This document shows, one piece after another, positions 25,101 to 34,682 of a stretch of DNA of 64,000 bases (positions within the stretch are counted from its first letter, which is position 1; the number at the start of each line of letters is the position of its first letter). Made by a program: the position numbers and the translations under genes. Under the pieces are notes generated by a model that was not told the DNA's origin, made no database searches, and saw only the letters and a list, made by a program, of their open reading frames with translations. Source of the stretch: Effrenium voratum (lineage: Eukaryota > Sar > Dinophyceae > Suessiales > Symbiodiniaceae); contig CAUJNA010000447.1 of the NCBI GenBank assembly GCA_963377175.1, positions 1,071,056 to 1,135,055 of the forward strand, in the 5' to 3' direction.

Positions 25101-28100
25101 AATTGGGCAAATCGGTGTGAGCTTGTTTGTAAACTAGAGAGGGGTACGCTGCGGGCCCTGTTTTCCATATGAAATAGTTGTTTTTGCAGGGCCCAGGCAC
25201 CCTTCTTGGATGGTTTTAAAGAGAAACCAAAGGGAAAAACCCACCCATTGCGGCGTTCCCTCATTTAAAGACGCGTCGCATGTACGTTCAGCGGCCATGG
25301 GCAAACTGGTCGACCGATTTCCGGGCTCCCCGAACCTGGTCGTCCATGGCGAAGGTGGAGTGGAACTCCAAAGTCTTCGAGCCGGAGGAGAAAGCAAAGG
25401 TAAAGCTGCGCCTGCGATCCAAAGGCCACGCTGCTCAATTAGACAGCTCGGGCCAATGGAGTGAAACAGCCTCCCACAAGAAAAAAGCAAAACACGTTGT
25501 TCCTTCGATTTGGCCCATCTCCTCCTTTTTTTTCCAGGCGCCGGAGAAAAGAAAACGAACGAGCCCCGCCTGTCTGCCACCAGGCCGTGGGGCCGCTTCG
25601 CGCCGCCGCAGCGGAAGCGCCAAAGCTCCAGATTCGCCGCGGAGTCCCAAAGCACGAAGTCTGCAGACTGGAAGGCACCGATGAGCATCTGCGGCATGGC
25701 GTCCTCTTCCTGGCACCAGTCTCTCTCTCTCTCTCTCACTCTCTACAAACAAATCCCTGGATGTTGAAACAACCAGGTCAACCGGGGCCATCTATTGTTT
25801 GACCAAAACAACCGGAAAAGGACACTTGTGCCTGGCATGCATCAACACCGGAATGGCCGGTGTGGTTTGTGTTGCCTGATGGACATTTTGCCAAGGTCTG
25901 ACTGCCAACTGGGCCTCGATTGAAGGCTTGCTTCTGGAGAACAACGGATGGTTGCAGGCAAGATTCCTGTTTCGTGTGAGAAGTTTCATGAATCCAGCAG
26001 GAAACGACTCGACTGCACCTCAAGTAATCACTGCCCACAATGATCACTGACCATGAAGTGTTTCTTTCCAAAAGCAGTGTGTTGCCAATCAAGCAGAACC
26101 CTCAATGCCTGACAAAGTTAGGGACAAGTGCGCGAAGGCCAAGCTACTTCCATCTGAAAGAAAGATCTAGTACATCTGAGCTCACATCTGCAACATCAGC
26201 AAAAGAAAATTGTGCCATGCATCCTCAAAACCTTCGAAGAAAGCAATGCTGCTTAAGCAACCAGTGTCAACCCACATGCGGCCAAACCAAACAAGACCGT
26301 CCAGCCCCTGTTCGAGAACCTGTCCCACAAAAACAAATGCCTCTAAAAACAAATCCAACTGAAGCCAGGGGAAACAAGGTTGCAGGTGAAATTCCATCCA
26401 AAGACTGAACGAGGGTTCCTTTGGATTATATCTCAATCTGTCAGTCCAAAAAACGCAAAAAGAGCCTCCAGCTAAATCATTTTTTTTTAAATCTGAAGCA
26501 TCCACCTATTCCTCTCCGACCTTCCAAGTGTTGGGAACGAGCCGGTTTTGGGAGTTCGCCCTAAAACATGGTTTCAGGATCATTCCAGTCCTCATCTCCT
26601 GCATCTGTAGCACCAGCAAGGAAACCAGCCGCCCACCTTCCCACGCCCGCGTCCACACCGGGGCCGTGCCTCCAGCACCGCGAGCTGCGCCAAGTGCCGC
26701 AGCCCGCAGCCCGGGCGGAAGGTGCCCAGAACCGCCCACGAGACCTCCGCGCCTGCGGCGGCTGGAGCCAGCGGGAGGTCTTCGTGTCGATGCGACGTTT
26801 GTCGTCGTTTTGGTTCACTTAGGGCTACAGGCCATGGGTCAAAACCCCGGTTAGCCCCAGTGAACATCCCAATCCAACCACTAAAATAGGTTCTAAAGTG
26901 GGTGGGGCACCTATCCCAAAATGGTACCACTGGTTTTGAACCATGGGCCATGCTCTTGTTGTTTAATTGATATGAGGGCTGGCATAACTTCAAGTCCTTG
27001 TGAGTGAACTTGGATTGCCACATAAACCGCAGCTTGATTGTGGCCAAATGAAATTTGGTGAATGGTATTGTCATTTCACTTGTAAGGGCCAAAGTATTAC
27101 ACATCTTATTTTCTATGAGGTAACTTGATTCAATAGTACCCCTTTCTAATTGCTTATTTGGTGGGGGGGGGTGTCCCATCTAAGAGGCGACCCTGAGGAG
27201 ATGTTGCTACTGCTGACTATTCAAACTACCGGGTTCCAATGTTATCCAAACTCACTTAAAATTGGCCCAAGTGGTGACGTTGGCACTGGCCCTTTCCAGG
27301 GAAGTTATGGTCAAATATGGCTGGAGTCAAACCATCGCAAAATGCTGCTCCATGGTTCTTTCAATTGCAGCCACTGGTACTCAAAAACAAACATGCATTC
27401 TAAGTCTACCCCAGTGAACTATCGAATGACATGTTTGATTCTGGAGCGATTTTGAGAACCTTTATATGTATACCTATCTACACATATGGTTGTGTCTTTC
27501 TTGCGATTACCATACTTTTTGTGTGGTTTTCAAGGGAACCAACAGGAACACCGAAATTCATTTTGGGGGGTCCCTGGAAACAAAACCAAACCATGTACAT
27601 TTAAAAAAAATCAGCCTCCCGCGCCTTCCGCAAGCCGGTGCCGCAGCACCGCACCGTCGGCGCCGGCGGAGAGGAACTCCCCGGGCTCCTCGAGGGCGCG
27701 GAGCGCGAGCACCTGAGCCGCCGGAAAACCGCGCGGAAAACCGCGCGCGCACGTGCGGCGCAAGGTTCTAGCTGTAACTTCCATTTCCATTCTTTCCAGG
27801 GATCCTTCTTTCTAGAAAACCTCCGGAAACCCAGGCAAAGGAGTTTGATCTCGCATTGTTCTTTCTTAGACTGTATATTATGGGCTTGTAAGGATTTGCA
27901 CCCACAAACGGCGGCTTCCTTTTGGTTTCCCTTTAAAACCACCAAAAAGGGGGTACCGACTTCAAAAAGCGATACCGCAGTTTTTGGAATCGGACCCCCC
28001 TTTGCTTTTGGGTTCCTTCCGTTCATTTGTCGGGAAGTAAATCCCTGACTTTACGGCAGAAGTTCTGGCTCGGCGCGCCTTGCCCTCGTGGCACTTGCGA

Positions 28101-31100
28101 AACTGCAGAGGTTCCTCCACAAAATGCGAAGCAGGTCTCCGTGAATAGACTGTACTTCAGATTTCCTTTACTCGGTGGTTTGGAGCCCAGTGGTTTGGTG
28201 GTGTTCCGGGGTGGGTTCCCATTTACGCCCTAACAACCAGAGGTTCAAATTCAAATCCAATCTCCCAAAGGAAGGACAAATCCAACCACCCATCGAAACT
28301 GCCCATTAAGCGCCACCTGAATAGACTATACTCCTAAAGGGCATCTTTTGGCAAAGCGGGCTGGGCAAATCATTCGGCCTTGCCAACAAACTGCAAGTAG
28401 ACAGAGAACATACGTCTCGGCCCAATGGCGTCTGCCAGGAAAAAAGGCATCCACTAAGAGTCAGCCAATCTAGTGCCATCATGTACGACTTAAGCAAAAC
28501 AAAAAGACTTACATATGGCCTATGGTCTATTCACGCCAACAGCTTCACCCAACATTTGGGTGTCCATTTCCTTGGGGACCCTTTGGTAGACATCGTTTAC
28601 GTGGGGCATTTATATCCACCAACTTGCCAACCAATATTCAGGAGATTCCAACTCGCAAAATTCTGTCTTTATTTAGTGGACCCCCCAAATTGGTGGTTGT
28701 CCTTTCGGTTTTTCCTGTTCAAACACACAAAACAGGTACCGCTTCAAAGCAAGGTGAGCCGCCCATTTAAAGGCTTTGGTCCTTGAGGGCATGGACGACG
28801 CCGTGCTCGTCCCCCAGCAGCCAGCTGCCCAGCACCCGCTCCGCGCACAGCAGCCGCCGGTTCTTCTCGCCGCCAAGGCGCCAGGTGGCCTTTAAGCGCG
28901 GCGCGGGGCCAGGGAGCCACTGCTGCACCCGGCCCTGGTGGTCACAGAAGAGGCCCTGACAGCAAGGCCAAATCAACCCAACTGAGGTGCTGTGGCTTTT
29001 TGTTGTTCCTGTGCGGGTGTGTTTTCCAGCCAGTCGTTTTTGGAGGGGTTGGATGTTGCAGCCAGTGGTGAGTTGCAAAATGACAACAAACCCAGACAAG
29101 GTCTTGCCCCCCAAAGTGCGGCTCGAGGTTGACTGCTGGTGTGATTCCACCGCTGGTGTGATTCAAAACAGTGACCACGCGCACTGGGTGGCGTTTGATC
29201 AGCCACTAAGCAAGCAAATACAGCCAAGGTCAGTTAAGGCGTCGGAATTGGGCAGCTCTGGCGCAAGCAACCGCAAGACTCTGCACATTGCTTCCCTCGA
29301 TTTCCTTAGACTTGTGAAACAGAATCCAGGATCCACCGTGACTCGTGCTCCCGGCCTCTTCCTCTGAGGCAAATGCTGCACCCACTCGGCACTGGTGAAA
29401 AACCTCCACCCAGGTGCCGCTCGGTTCTCCTTCGCTTTCGGCCACGATGCAGCCACGCCCATCCGCGCAGCCTGCCCAGATGTGGGCAGAAGCCGCTGCC
29501 ATGGACGTGAAGCAGGCGCCATCGTGCTGGAAGAGCAACGTGGCATTCACCTCGTCCTCACCCTGGCCCGTTCACCCCTCCCCCCTTCAAACCTTCCCCC
29601 CCTCCCTTTGGTGGCAATTCTCGGTCTTTCTGGTTGCCTTTTCTTTGGGTGGTGCCTGGCACTCCCTCAAGTTCCATGTAAAATGTGAGCTCCTTGAGTC
29701 CCTTTCCGAGTGTACGGAAGCACAAGGTTTGGCCGTGGTTCCAATTTGCTCAGTGAGCCAAGCAAACCGGTTGCATGCTGTTGGTTGCCACTAGGGCTGA
29801 AAGTATGTGGATAGATCATCCGCTGGACGGCGTTCTAGGCATGCTTGATCGAATACGCATTGCCAGCTTGCCAGTTCAAGGGCCGTCTTTCTTGCAATAG
29901 GTTGACCTACAGTTTGGGAGTTCACGTCAGAACCTCGGCTTCCCCCTAGGTTGCTGGTTCGGATTGGTGGTTTAGTGGTTCGGAGTGGTTTCCCAGTTGC
30001 ACTCTAAAAGAACCAGGGGTTAAAATCCAAACCCAAACCACACCAGTCCAAATCACCAACTAAGGGTAAGCTGAGAACCTTCCGGCCCCCTTTTGACCCC
30101 TTCAAAAGGCGGCAGCTGCCACTTCAGGCGGCCTCCGTCAGCTGCAGTCGGTAAAGCTTCCCGAAATTCGTGGCCACCAGCGCCCGCAAATGAGACAGGA
30201 CCACCACCTCCCGGATCCAGTCCTTGCGGAGGTTCTTTCGAGGTGCAAGTATGTGGCTCGCCTTCTTTTTGAGGCTGCCCCTTTCTCTTTGTGGTTTCAA
30301 AGGGAAACCAAAAGGAATCCATGGAGGTCCCCAAGCTTGCATGTGTTCCGTCAAAACATAACCCGGAACCATAAATCATAAGGCATGCCAAGCTTGGAAC
30401 TCTTTACAAGGAAATACAGAACTTGCAAAACGAACTGCCTGTCAGAACACACTTCCCAGTGTAATCAACTGAATTCCTTCAACATCCCCCCAAGACCCTA
30501 AAAGCATTTCGGTGTTTTCTGTTCAAACCTGCTTGCTCGGCCAAAACCGTTGCGTTGGGTAAGCGACAACATACGCATACTAAAGAGCGACCCTCACTTC
30601 CAAAGCGGACTGGCCGCAAAAAGTCCGGTCCAAACCCAAGAAGTTCTGAGTTCATGAACTCACGAAATGAGGACCTGAAGAGAACTAGACACAACAACCC
30701 GCGAGACGAAATTCATCCCATGGTTTGATTTGCCGTTCCAAGAGGCCTTGCCAAGAGGACTGTCTTCCATCAAAATAATCCGCTGTCAGCTGGAAAGAGG
30801 GCAGAACAAGTCAGAACTGATGCGTCCCTTTGGTGGTTTGGATTGGTGGTTTGGAAGCTCTGGGATGGCTTCCCAATTGCCCTCCACAAGAACGAGGGGC
30901 TCGAAACCGATCCAAACCACCAACCCAATTCCTTCTGTCCTTTGAGTTCGCCCCTACAGATACCACCAACATGACGACTCACTCCATCCCCTCCCTTTGA
31001 AACTCCCTGCGATTTTCGTCTTTTCACAAGCGAAGGCCAAAGCGGTCGGACCGGGTCCTCGGGCTGCGGCACCTGCCAAGACCTCACCGACACCTCGCCG

Positions 31101-33411
31101 CCCAGGTCCAAAGGCCAAAGCTTCACCGCCCCGTCCTCCGATGGAAGGAAACGAGAAAGACGCCGTTTCTCGCCCCTCACCACAACACCCTCCTTGTTTT
31201 GTTGGCTATGCCAAGAGGTGCGACAGAAATTGACATTTGAATTTTGGTTCGTTGTTGGTTTTGTCGCAACAAGAAGTGCGACAGCAATATTTGGAGCCTT
31301 CATTCATTTGGACAGCTGGATAGCAGGAAAAAACGATTTGGCTATATGTTGAACACCCAGGTTTTCGTGGTAAATGACCCTGGAAAACCTCTGAACCTGG
31401 CTGGTGAAAAGTGCTGCAAGCCGCCTTTGCAGAACAGGTTCAAGTCCACTCCATTCCATGCACCAATCAGTACAAACACCGGCTATGCAAAACTATCAAC
31501 GCCCGCCAAAACTGTGTTTTCATATCAGCAAAATGGATCAAACAGCTGTCCCTTTCCTTGACACATCAGGAATTCCAAAAAAAAGCTTTCATCCGGAAAT
31601 TTCAGGAGACCTAAGGAACCCTATCCAACCCCTGGGAAACCCGGCTGCAAGCCCCGACTGCCCCCGGGCGTGTGTTGCTCCCTCGCCCGCGCGCGCCTCT
31701 CCGCCGGAGGCCACCGAGTGCTCCAGGAGCTCCAGGCACCGCACGCCCCGCGTCTGGTGCCCCGAGAGCCGTCGCAGCAGCACGCCGCCGGCCGAGAAGA
31801 CCCGCACCTCAGCGTCAGTCAGTCACTGGATAGTACCTGATCGCCCCTTTGAGCACCAGGAACAAATGAATCGGATGGAAACCCACCTGCAGGTCCTGTT
31901 TAACTTGCGGCACATGAAAAGAACCGGAGGTCAACTCTGACCGGGATAATGTCATGTGCCAGGTTGTCATGACTTGAGTCAGCTAGTGGCAGCTCATGAT
32001 AGAACAAATGTGGTGGGTATGGTGACTGGCGGTGATGGGGCTGCTGCGCGACTTTTCTTTAGACCTCTAAGTGAGGCGGTATAGCAAGGCTGGTATGGCA
32101 GCCATAAATAAAGACCTCCAACCTGACGCTTCGACCTTTCTGCAACAAGTCAAGCTCTTCCTGAACTCAATGCCCAAGCCCTGCAATACCACCTGAGATT
32201 GCGCCCCATGATCTCCCGATTTTCCGCTTCTTCCCTGGACATGGCATGCATCCCTTGCTCCCCTCGCTCATCAGGGCGCAATGGAGTCCTCGGAAGCCGA
32301 CACCACCAGGGCCCCCGTGGGCGCATCGGCCAGCAGCGCGTCCCACACCCGGCAGCCGTGGCCCCGGCACACCGCCAGGCAGCGCCAGCCCCCCACGTCA
32401 GCGCCTTCCGCCGGCGGCTCCGCGCCAAGCGGCGAGGCGGCGGTGCCCCAAACGCGCACGGTGCGGTCGTCTGAGGCGGTGACGATGGTGTTGGCGTCAA
32501 AGAGCCGCACGCGGAAGATGGCACCCTTGCAGAAATATGGGAATGGGAAAATGAATCACAAAATGCAAGCCGCAACAAAGAAAAGTGGTGCAATCTTGAG
32601 CAAACAAGAAAGCTCCAAGGTGTCGGCTGCCACCTCAGTACGTCCCAAGCCTGGTGACCGGCCAGCTGCAGCGCCTCCGCTTTCCCCGCGGGCCACAGCA
32701 CCACGAAGCCGTCGAAGGTGCCCCCGGCGCAGACTGCGCCGACTCCCGCGCCCGCGACGTCGAATGCGTCCACCCGCAGCGCGGCCGAGTAGAGGAAGGA
32801 GACCTCTGCCGGCCCTGGGAGGCGCACTCCTGTCGGAAACCAAGTCAGACTTGCGCACCTGCCCGCATACAAGTCGTGTACATTAGTGGCCTCTCTGTGA
32901 AATCTGCCCATGCTTTCCCCTTGACAAGGATCTGCTTGCAGCCCTCTCCTTGTCGCAAGGCTCCTTCTTCCAGGTGCCACAGCTCAAGAAACACTCGTCC
33001 ATATGCCACTACCAAAATCTCCTGGCGGTCGGGCGGTCGGGCTGTGGTGACATGGCAGGTAAAAATCATATCATCGGTGGCACAAACTCACATACAAAAG
33101 GTCAGCAAAATAGCCCAGGAAACTGAACAATGGCATGCAAGTGCTGAGCTGTCCAACTAGCACATCCCCTTGTCCACACGATTTTGGCGGCCAATATGAT
33201 GAAGACAAGGACAAGGACGAGCACAAGGACATGGAGCATGACGTATACCACCAGCACAGCCATGAGGCTACCACAACGGCAACGGCCCAGACCACAAGCA
33301 CGACAACGACCAGGACAACGAGGCAACGCACACAACGACCACCAACAACAACGACGACGACAACGACGACGAGGACCACCACCACAACCACAACCACAAT
33401 CACGACCACAA

Positions 33412-33446
<35 letters not shown>

Positions 33447-33573
33447 ACAACCACAACCACAACCACAACCACAACCACAACCACAACCACAACCACGACC
33501 ACCAAGAACAACCACAACCACAACCACAACCACGACCACGACCACAACCACAACCACAACCACAACCACCACC

Positions 33574-33622
<49 letters not shown>

Positions 33623-33623
33623 G

Positions 33624-33659
<36 letters not shown>

Positions 33660-33690
33660 GAGGACCACCACGACAACGACAACCACAACC

Positions 33691-33760
<70 letters not shown>

Positions 33761-33982
33761 CCACAACCACAACCACAACCACAACCACAACCACAACCAC
33801 AACCACAACCACAACCACAACCACAACCACAACCACAACCACAACACACCACAACCACAACCACAACCACAACCACAACCACAACCACAACCACAACCAC
33901 AACCACAACCACAACCACAACCACAACCACAACCACAACCACAACCACAACCACAACCACAACCACAACCACAACCACAACC

Positions 33983-34037
<55 letters not shown>

Positions 34038-34682
34038 CCACAACCACAACCACAACCACAACCACAACCACAACCACAACCACAACCACAACCACAACCA
34101 CAACCACAACCACAACCACAACCACCACAACAACAACAACCACAACTACAACCACAACCACCACCACAACCACAACCACAACCACAACCACAACCACAAC
34201 AACCACAACAACCACAACAACCACAACCACGACCACGACCACAACGACAAACAACAACCCGTTTCAATCTACCCCCCTACCTACTTACTTACCCACCTAC
34301 CTACCCAACTACCTACCTACAACCGACCGACCGACCGACAGACTGACGAGACAGACAGAGAGACACACAAAAAAACACAGAAGCAAACAAACCAACCAAC
34401 CAACAAACATACAAACATGCAAACACGCAACATGCAAACCCGTAAACACACCAGAGCACAAACAATCAAACAAACAATTTCAGAAACAAACAACAACGAG
34501 CCGTACGGATGTCTCGTCGCGCACCGAACATACGCGCCGACGAGACCATGTCATGTTTCCATTGGACCCTTCCCCCCGGTAGCCCGCTGCGCCTGTGCCC
34601 AGGCCACCTCCAGCGGCCAGTCTGGCAGCCGCGCCCTGCACCGCAGCCGCAAGGCCACGGCCTCGTCGACACCGGCGGCCAC
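19023..34682 (-). CDS. WDR6: WDR6/Rtt10-like WD40 protein, 22 exons (joined minus-strand exons)
   Basis: WDR6 (yeast Rtt10/Trm734) is a WD40 scaffold that partners FTSJ1/Trm7 for 2'-O-methylation of tRNA position 34 in the cytosol. Twenty-two exons can be chained with no phase break from 34682 to a TAG at 19023-19025, giving about 906 residues plus an unplaced N-terminus; animal WDR6 is about 1,100. Diagnostic blocks occur in family order: LPDWPLEVAW, FLYSAALR, LAGHQ+GAIFRVRLF, TASDDRTVRVWG, GHGCRVWD, VSASEDSI+VRVF, GHQTRGVRC, SGGE+DGAVKLW, GAFQSADFVLWD, RCGGAKRPHG, LHGREIHQACW, TASEDTTLRLL, HDAGLNDLAL, LSLGLDRRLRR+VW, LALAGRG. Of 21 inferred introns 11 start GC, 8 GT and 2 GA; all end AG followed by G. 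The motifs and phases are seen in the sequence; the tRNA role is known for the family and inferred here. The fixed block order makes a different WD40 protein unlikely. Confidence 0.9.
19811..19867 (-). CDS. WDR6: WDR6 exon 21
   Basis: A 57-bp exon, VWQPETLQQEAEQVTCCT; it completes the Trp of the LDxRLRxVW motif begun in exon 20. GT donor ACGGA|GT. Supported mainly by phase closure on both sides and by the restored Trp. Confidence 0.72.
20756..20873. repeat. family F palindrome
   Basis: ACTAGGTCCCCCAGTAGAGA at the left and CACTACTGGGGGACCAAGT at the right. Shares GGTACCC, TGTAGTCTATTTT and GGAACCCTCCC with 42594-42708. Confidence 0.82.
20926..20988 (-). CDS. WDR6: WDR6 exon 20
   Basis: A 63-bp exon, KAVAWASGRVLSLGLDRRLR, equivalent to the S-x-G-L-D-Q-R-L-R block of WDR6. 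GC donor AGGCG|GC joins to the next exon to give RLRRVW. Confidence 0.85.
22477..22539 (-). CDS. WDR6: WDR6 exon 19
   Basis: A 63-bp exon, RTSGRWVLVSSMRVEAHSSA. It was found through the HxSAV motif expected before the last repeat. The donor is GA (GCGGT|GAAGC), and the next exon begins GAAG, so splicing restores SAVKAVAW. Confidence 0.78.
23051..23169 (-). CDS. WDR6: WDR6 exon 18
   Basis: Thirty-nine codons plus two bases: VQLHDAGLNDLALESDLADP then TAVRVVTAGDDHRIALARL. HxxGxNdLA and the GGDD-like block are typical of the WDR6 C-terminal repeats. GC donor CTCAG|GC. Confidence 0.9.
23732..23905 (-). CDS. WDR6: WDR6 exon 17 with an Ala-Ala-Ser repeat
   Basis: Fifty-eight codons, VSGTTALCMTCLGSADAA, an Ala-Ala-Ser tract, then ALVGSADGKLSACDL and APEVFQ. 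About five tandem 9-bp units (GAAGCGGCC on the plus strand, near 23810-23860) lengthen a loop between propeller strands in frame. GC donor TTCCAG|GC. Confidence 0.88.
24118..24294 (-). CDS. WDR6: WDR6 exon 16
   Basis: Fifty-nine codons. Acidic start GEEESRLEERIMALGCVSFS, then RELLVAAASSSGLLRSWRLD, ending RRCQ at a strong GT donor (CAG|GTGAGC). Joins in phase to VSGTTALCMT. Confidence 0.9.
24295..24408 (-). repeat. family M palindromic element forming a whole WDR6 intron
   Basis: The 114-bp intron between WDR6 exons 15 and 16 carries inverted ends TTCCATTTGCTTTAG (24308-24322) and CTTAAACAAATGGAA. TTACC flanks both sides (24303-24307 and 24405-24409). Only about 8 bp of the intron lies outside these repeats. 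Related copies occur at 14672-14785 and 42365-42478, sharing CCATTTGC..AAGTCCCC, a central TTTCCAG(C/T).GTGA and AACC.ACAGG. Confidence 0.85.
24409..24560 (-). CDS. WDR6: WDR6 exon 15
   Basis: Two bases plus 50 codons, TVVRFPGAVRALCAAKLAEP then LLLSGGAKGALRAHL and WATSLAAEDP. GT donor CCG|GTAAC. The 114-bp intron after it is almost entirely a family M palindrome (see findings). Confidence 0.9.
24837..24954 (-). CDS. WDR6: WDR6 exon 14
   Basis: Thirty-nine codons plus one base. LHGREIHQACWLQPGLLATA then SEDTTLRLLRAGD is one of the best-conserved WD repeats of the family. GC donor GGGGATG|GC joins to GCACCG and gives GDGTVVRFPG. Confidence 0.92.
25336..25411 (-). CDS. WDR6: WDR6 exon 13
   Basis: One base plus 25 codons, RSFTFAFSSGSKTLEFHSTF then AMDDQ, in phase with both neighbours; GT donor GACCAG|GT. 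Low-complexity alternatives exist in the other frames but break phase. Confidence 0.75.
25561..25709 (-). CDS. WDR6: WDR6 exon 12
   Basis: Forty-nine codons plus two bases. MPQMLIGAFQSADFVLWD and LWRFRCGGAKRPHG match the WDR6 signature of an aGF..xxFvvW strand followed by the CGG..R element. GT donor at GGGCTC|GT. Confidence 0.9.
26637..26752 (-). CDS. WDR6: WDR6 exon 11
   Basis: Very GC-rich and open in all three frames. The frame kept (AEVSWAVLGTFRPGCGLRHL then AQLAVLEARPRCGRGRGK) is the one that closes phase with both neighbours (GC donor before, GT donor after). A family C palindrome (26829-26953) lies just upstream in the intron. Confidence 0.7.
26829..26953. repeat. family C palindrome
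   Basis: GGCCATGGGTCAAAACC at the left and GGTTTTGAACCATGGGCC at the right; inside are GTGAACATCCCAATCCAACC and CCCAAAATGGTACCA. Copies at 36667-36790 and 63360-63476; a degenerate one at 16385-16470. Confidence 0.82.
27616..27712 (-). CDS. WDR6: WDR6 exon 10
   Basis: Thirty-two codons plus one base: VLALRALEEPGEFLSAGADG then AVLRHRLAEGAG, a clean WD strand pair. Acceptor CTCAG|G, donor GGGAG|GC, in phase with the next exon. Confidence 0.85.
28791..28955 (-). CDS. WDR6: WDR6 exon 9
   Basis: Fifty-five codons, GLFCDHQGRVQQWLPG then a basic loop and RVLGSWLLGDEHGVVH. The donor CAT|GC is preferred because it gives GVVH+VLALRALEEPGEF; a GA donor nine bases on is the alternative. Confidence 0.82.
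29386..29550 (-). CDS. WDR6: WDR6 exon 8
   Basis: Fifty-five codons; contains FTSMAAASAHIWAGCADGRG and ends TWVEVFHQCR at a GT donor. The start could be 6 or 12 bases earlier because two further in-phase AG|G acceptors exist. Confidence 0.8.
29945..30065. repeat. family B palindrome with RNA polymerase III box-like motifs
   Basis: Outer inverted repeat around GGATTGGTGGTTTAGTGG and AATCCAAACCCAAACCAC. TGGTTTAGTGG fits the tRNA A-box consensus and GGGTTAAAATCC fits the B box loosely. Other copies: 8245-8355, 11975-12070, 28175-28300, 30825-30935, 42020-42140, 51170-51260, 51665-51780. Four or more copies keep GGGTTCAAA(T/C)C, close to the B-box consensus GGTTCGANTCC. Possibly tRNA-derived and SINE-like, but with inverted-repeat ends. 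Confidence 0.65.
30133..30222 (-). CDS. WDR6: WDR6 exon 7
   Basis: Thirty codons, WIREVVVLSHLRALVATNFG then KLYRLQLTE, a beta-propeller strand pattern. Acceptor GCAAG|G, donor ACGGAG|GC. A family A element ends about 20-25 bp upstream of the acceptor on the minus strand. Confidence 0.85.
31052..31135 (-). CDS. WDR6: WDR6 exon 6
   Basis: Starts DGAVKLWPLDLGGEVSVRSW after acceptor CGGAG|G. The 3' end is uncertain: four in-phase GT donors lie within 45 bp. The choice at 31052 leaves PEDP joined to DWIREVVVL. Confidence 0.75.
31697..31807 (-). CDS. WDR6: WDR6 exon 5
   Basis: Thirty-seven codons, VRVFSAGGVLLRRLSGHQTR followed by GVRCLELLEHSVASGGE. The GHxxRG block is typical of WDR6. The donor GGAGAG|GC joins to GAC and gives SGGEDGAVKLW. 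Confidence 0.88.
32280..32525 (-). CDS. WDR6: WDR6 exon 4 (two WD repeats)
   Basis: Eighty-two codons, the longest exon. It opens GAIFRVRLFDANTIVTASDD, continues RTVRVWG, then a loop and GHGCRVWDALL, and ends LVVSASEDSI. GxIF, SDDRTVRVW and GHxxRVWD are textbook WDR6 motifs. The donor is ATT|GC and splicing restores EDSI+VRVF. Confidence 0.92.
32651..32829 (-). CDS. WDR6: WDR6 exon 3
   Basis: Two bases plus 59 codons. It carries FLYSAALR, then CAGGTFDGFVVLWPAG, and ends LAGHQ. The LLYSA and GT...VVLW blocks are characteristic of WDR6. The donor is CACCAG|GC; using the nearby GT instead would delete the conserved His of the GH motif. Confidence 0.88.
32964..33021 (-). CDS. WDR6: WDR6 exon 2
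   Basis: Nineteen codons plus one base; the frame reads EILVVAYGRVFLELWHLEE. The best donor is GA (GAAG|GAGCC), which joins to CACCTG-GAAGAAG+GA-GTG and gives LEEGVRLPG. AGGAG occurs at both the donor and the acceptor, so the cut could slide. Confidence 0.7.
33250..34345. repeat. kilobase CAACCA/ACA/ACAACG simple-repeat tract
   Basis: Ordered blocks: ACAACG units (33300-33400), ATC (33407-33443), ACAACC (33448-33560), ACAACG (33565-33660), ACA (33690-33760), ACAACC (33760-33980), ACA (33985-34035), ACAACC (34036-34120), mixed ACAACC, then CTAC and GACC units (34265-34345). It fills the intron between WDR6 exons 1 and 2. One strand is almost free of T. Confidence 0.97.
34593..34682 (-). CDS. 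WDR6: WDR6 exon 1 (first confident exon)
   Basis: Thirty codons from acceptor CGCAG|G to a GC donor (CACAG|GC). The peptide runs VAAGVDEAVALRLR... and contains LPDWPLEVAW, matching the conserved D-W-I/L block that precedes the first complete WD strand in WDR6. It joins the next exon as VAWAQ+EILVVAYG. The following intron (33022-34592) holds the kilobase CAACCA repeat. Confidence 0.75.
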
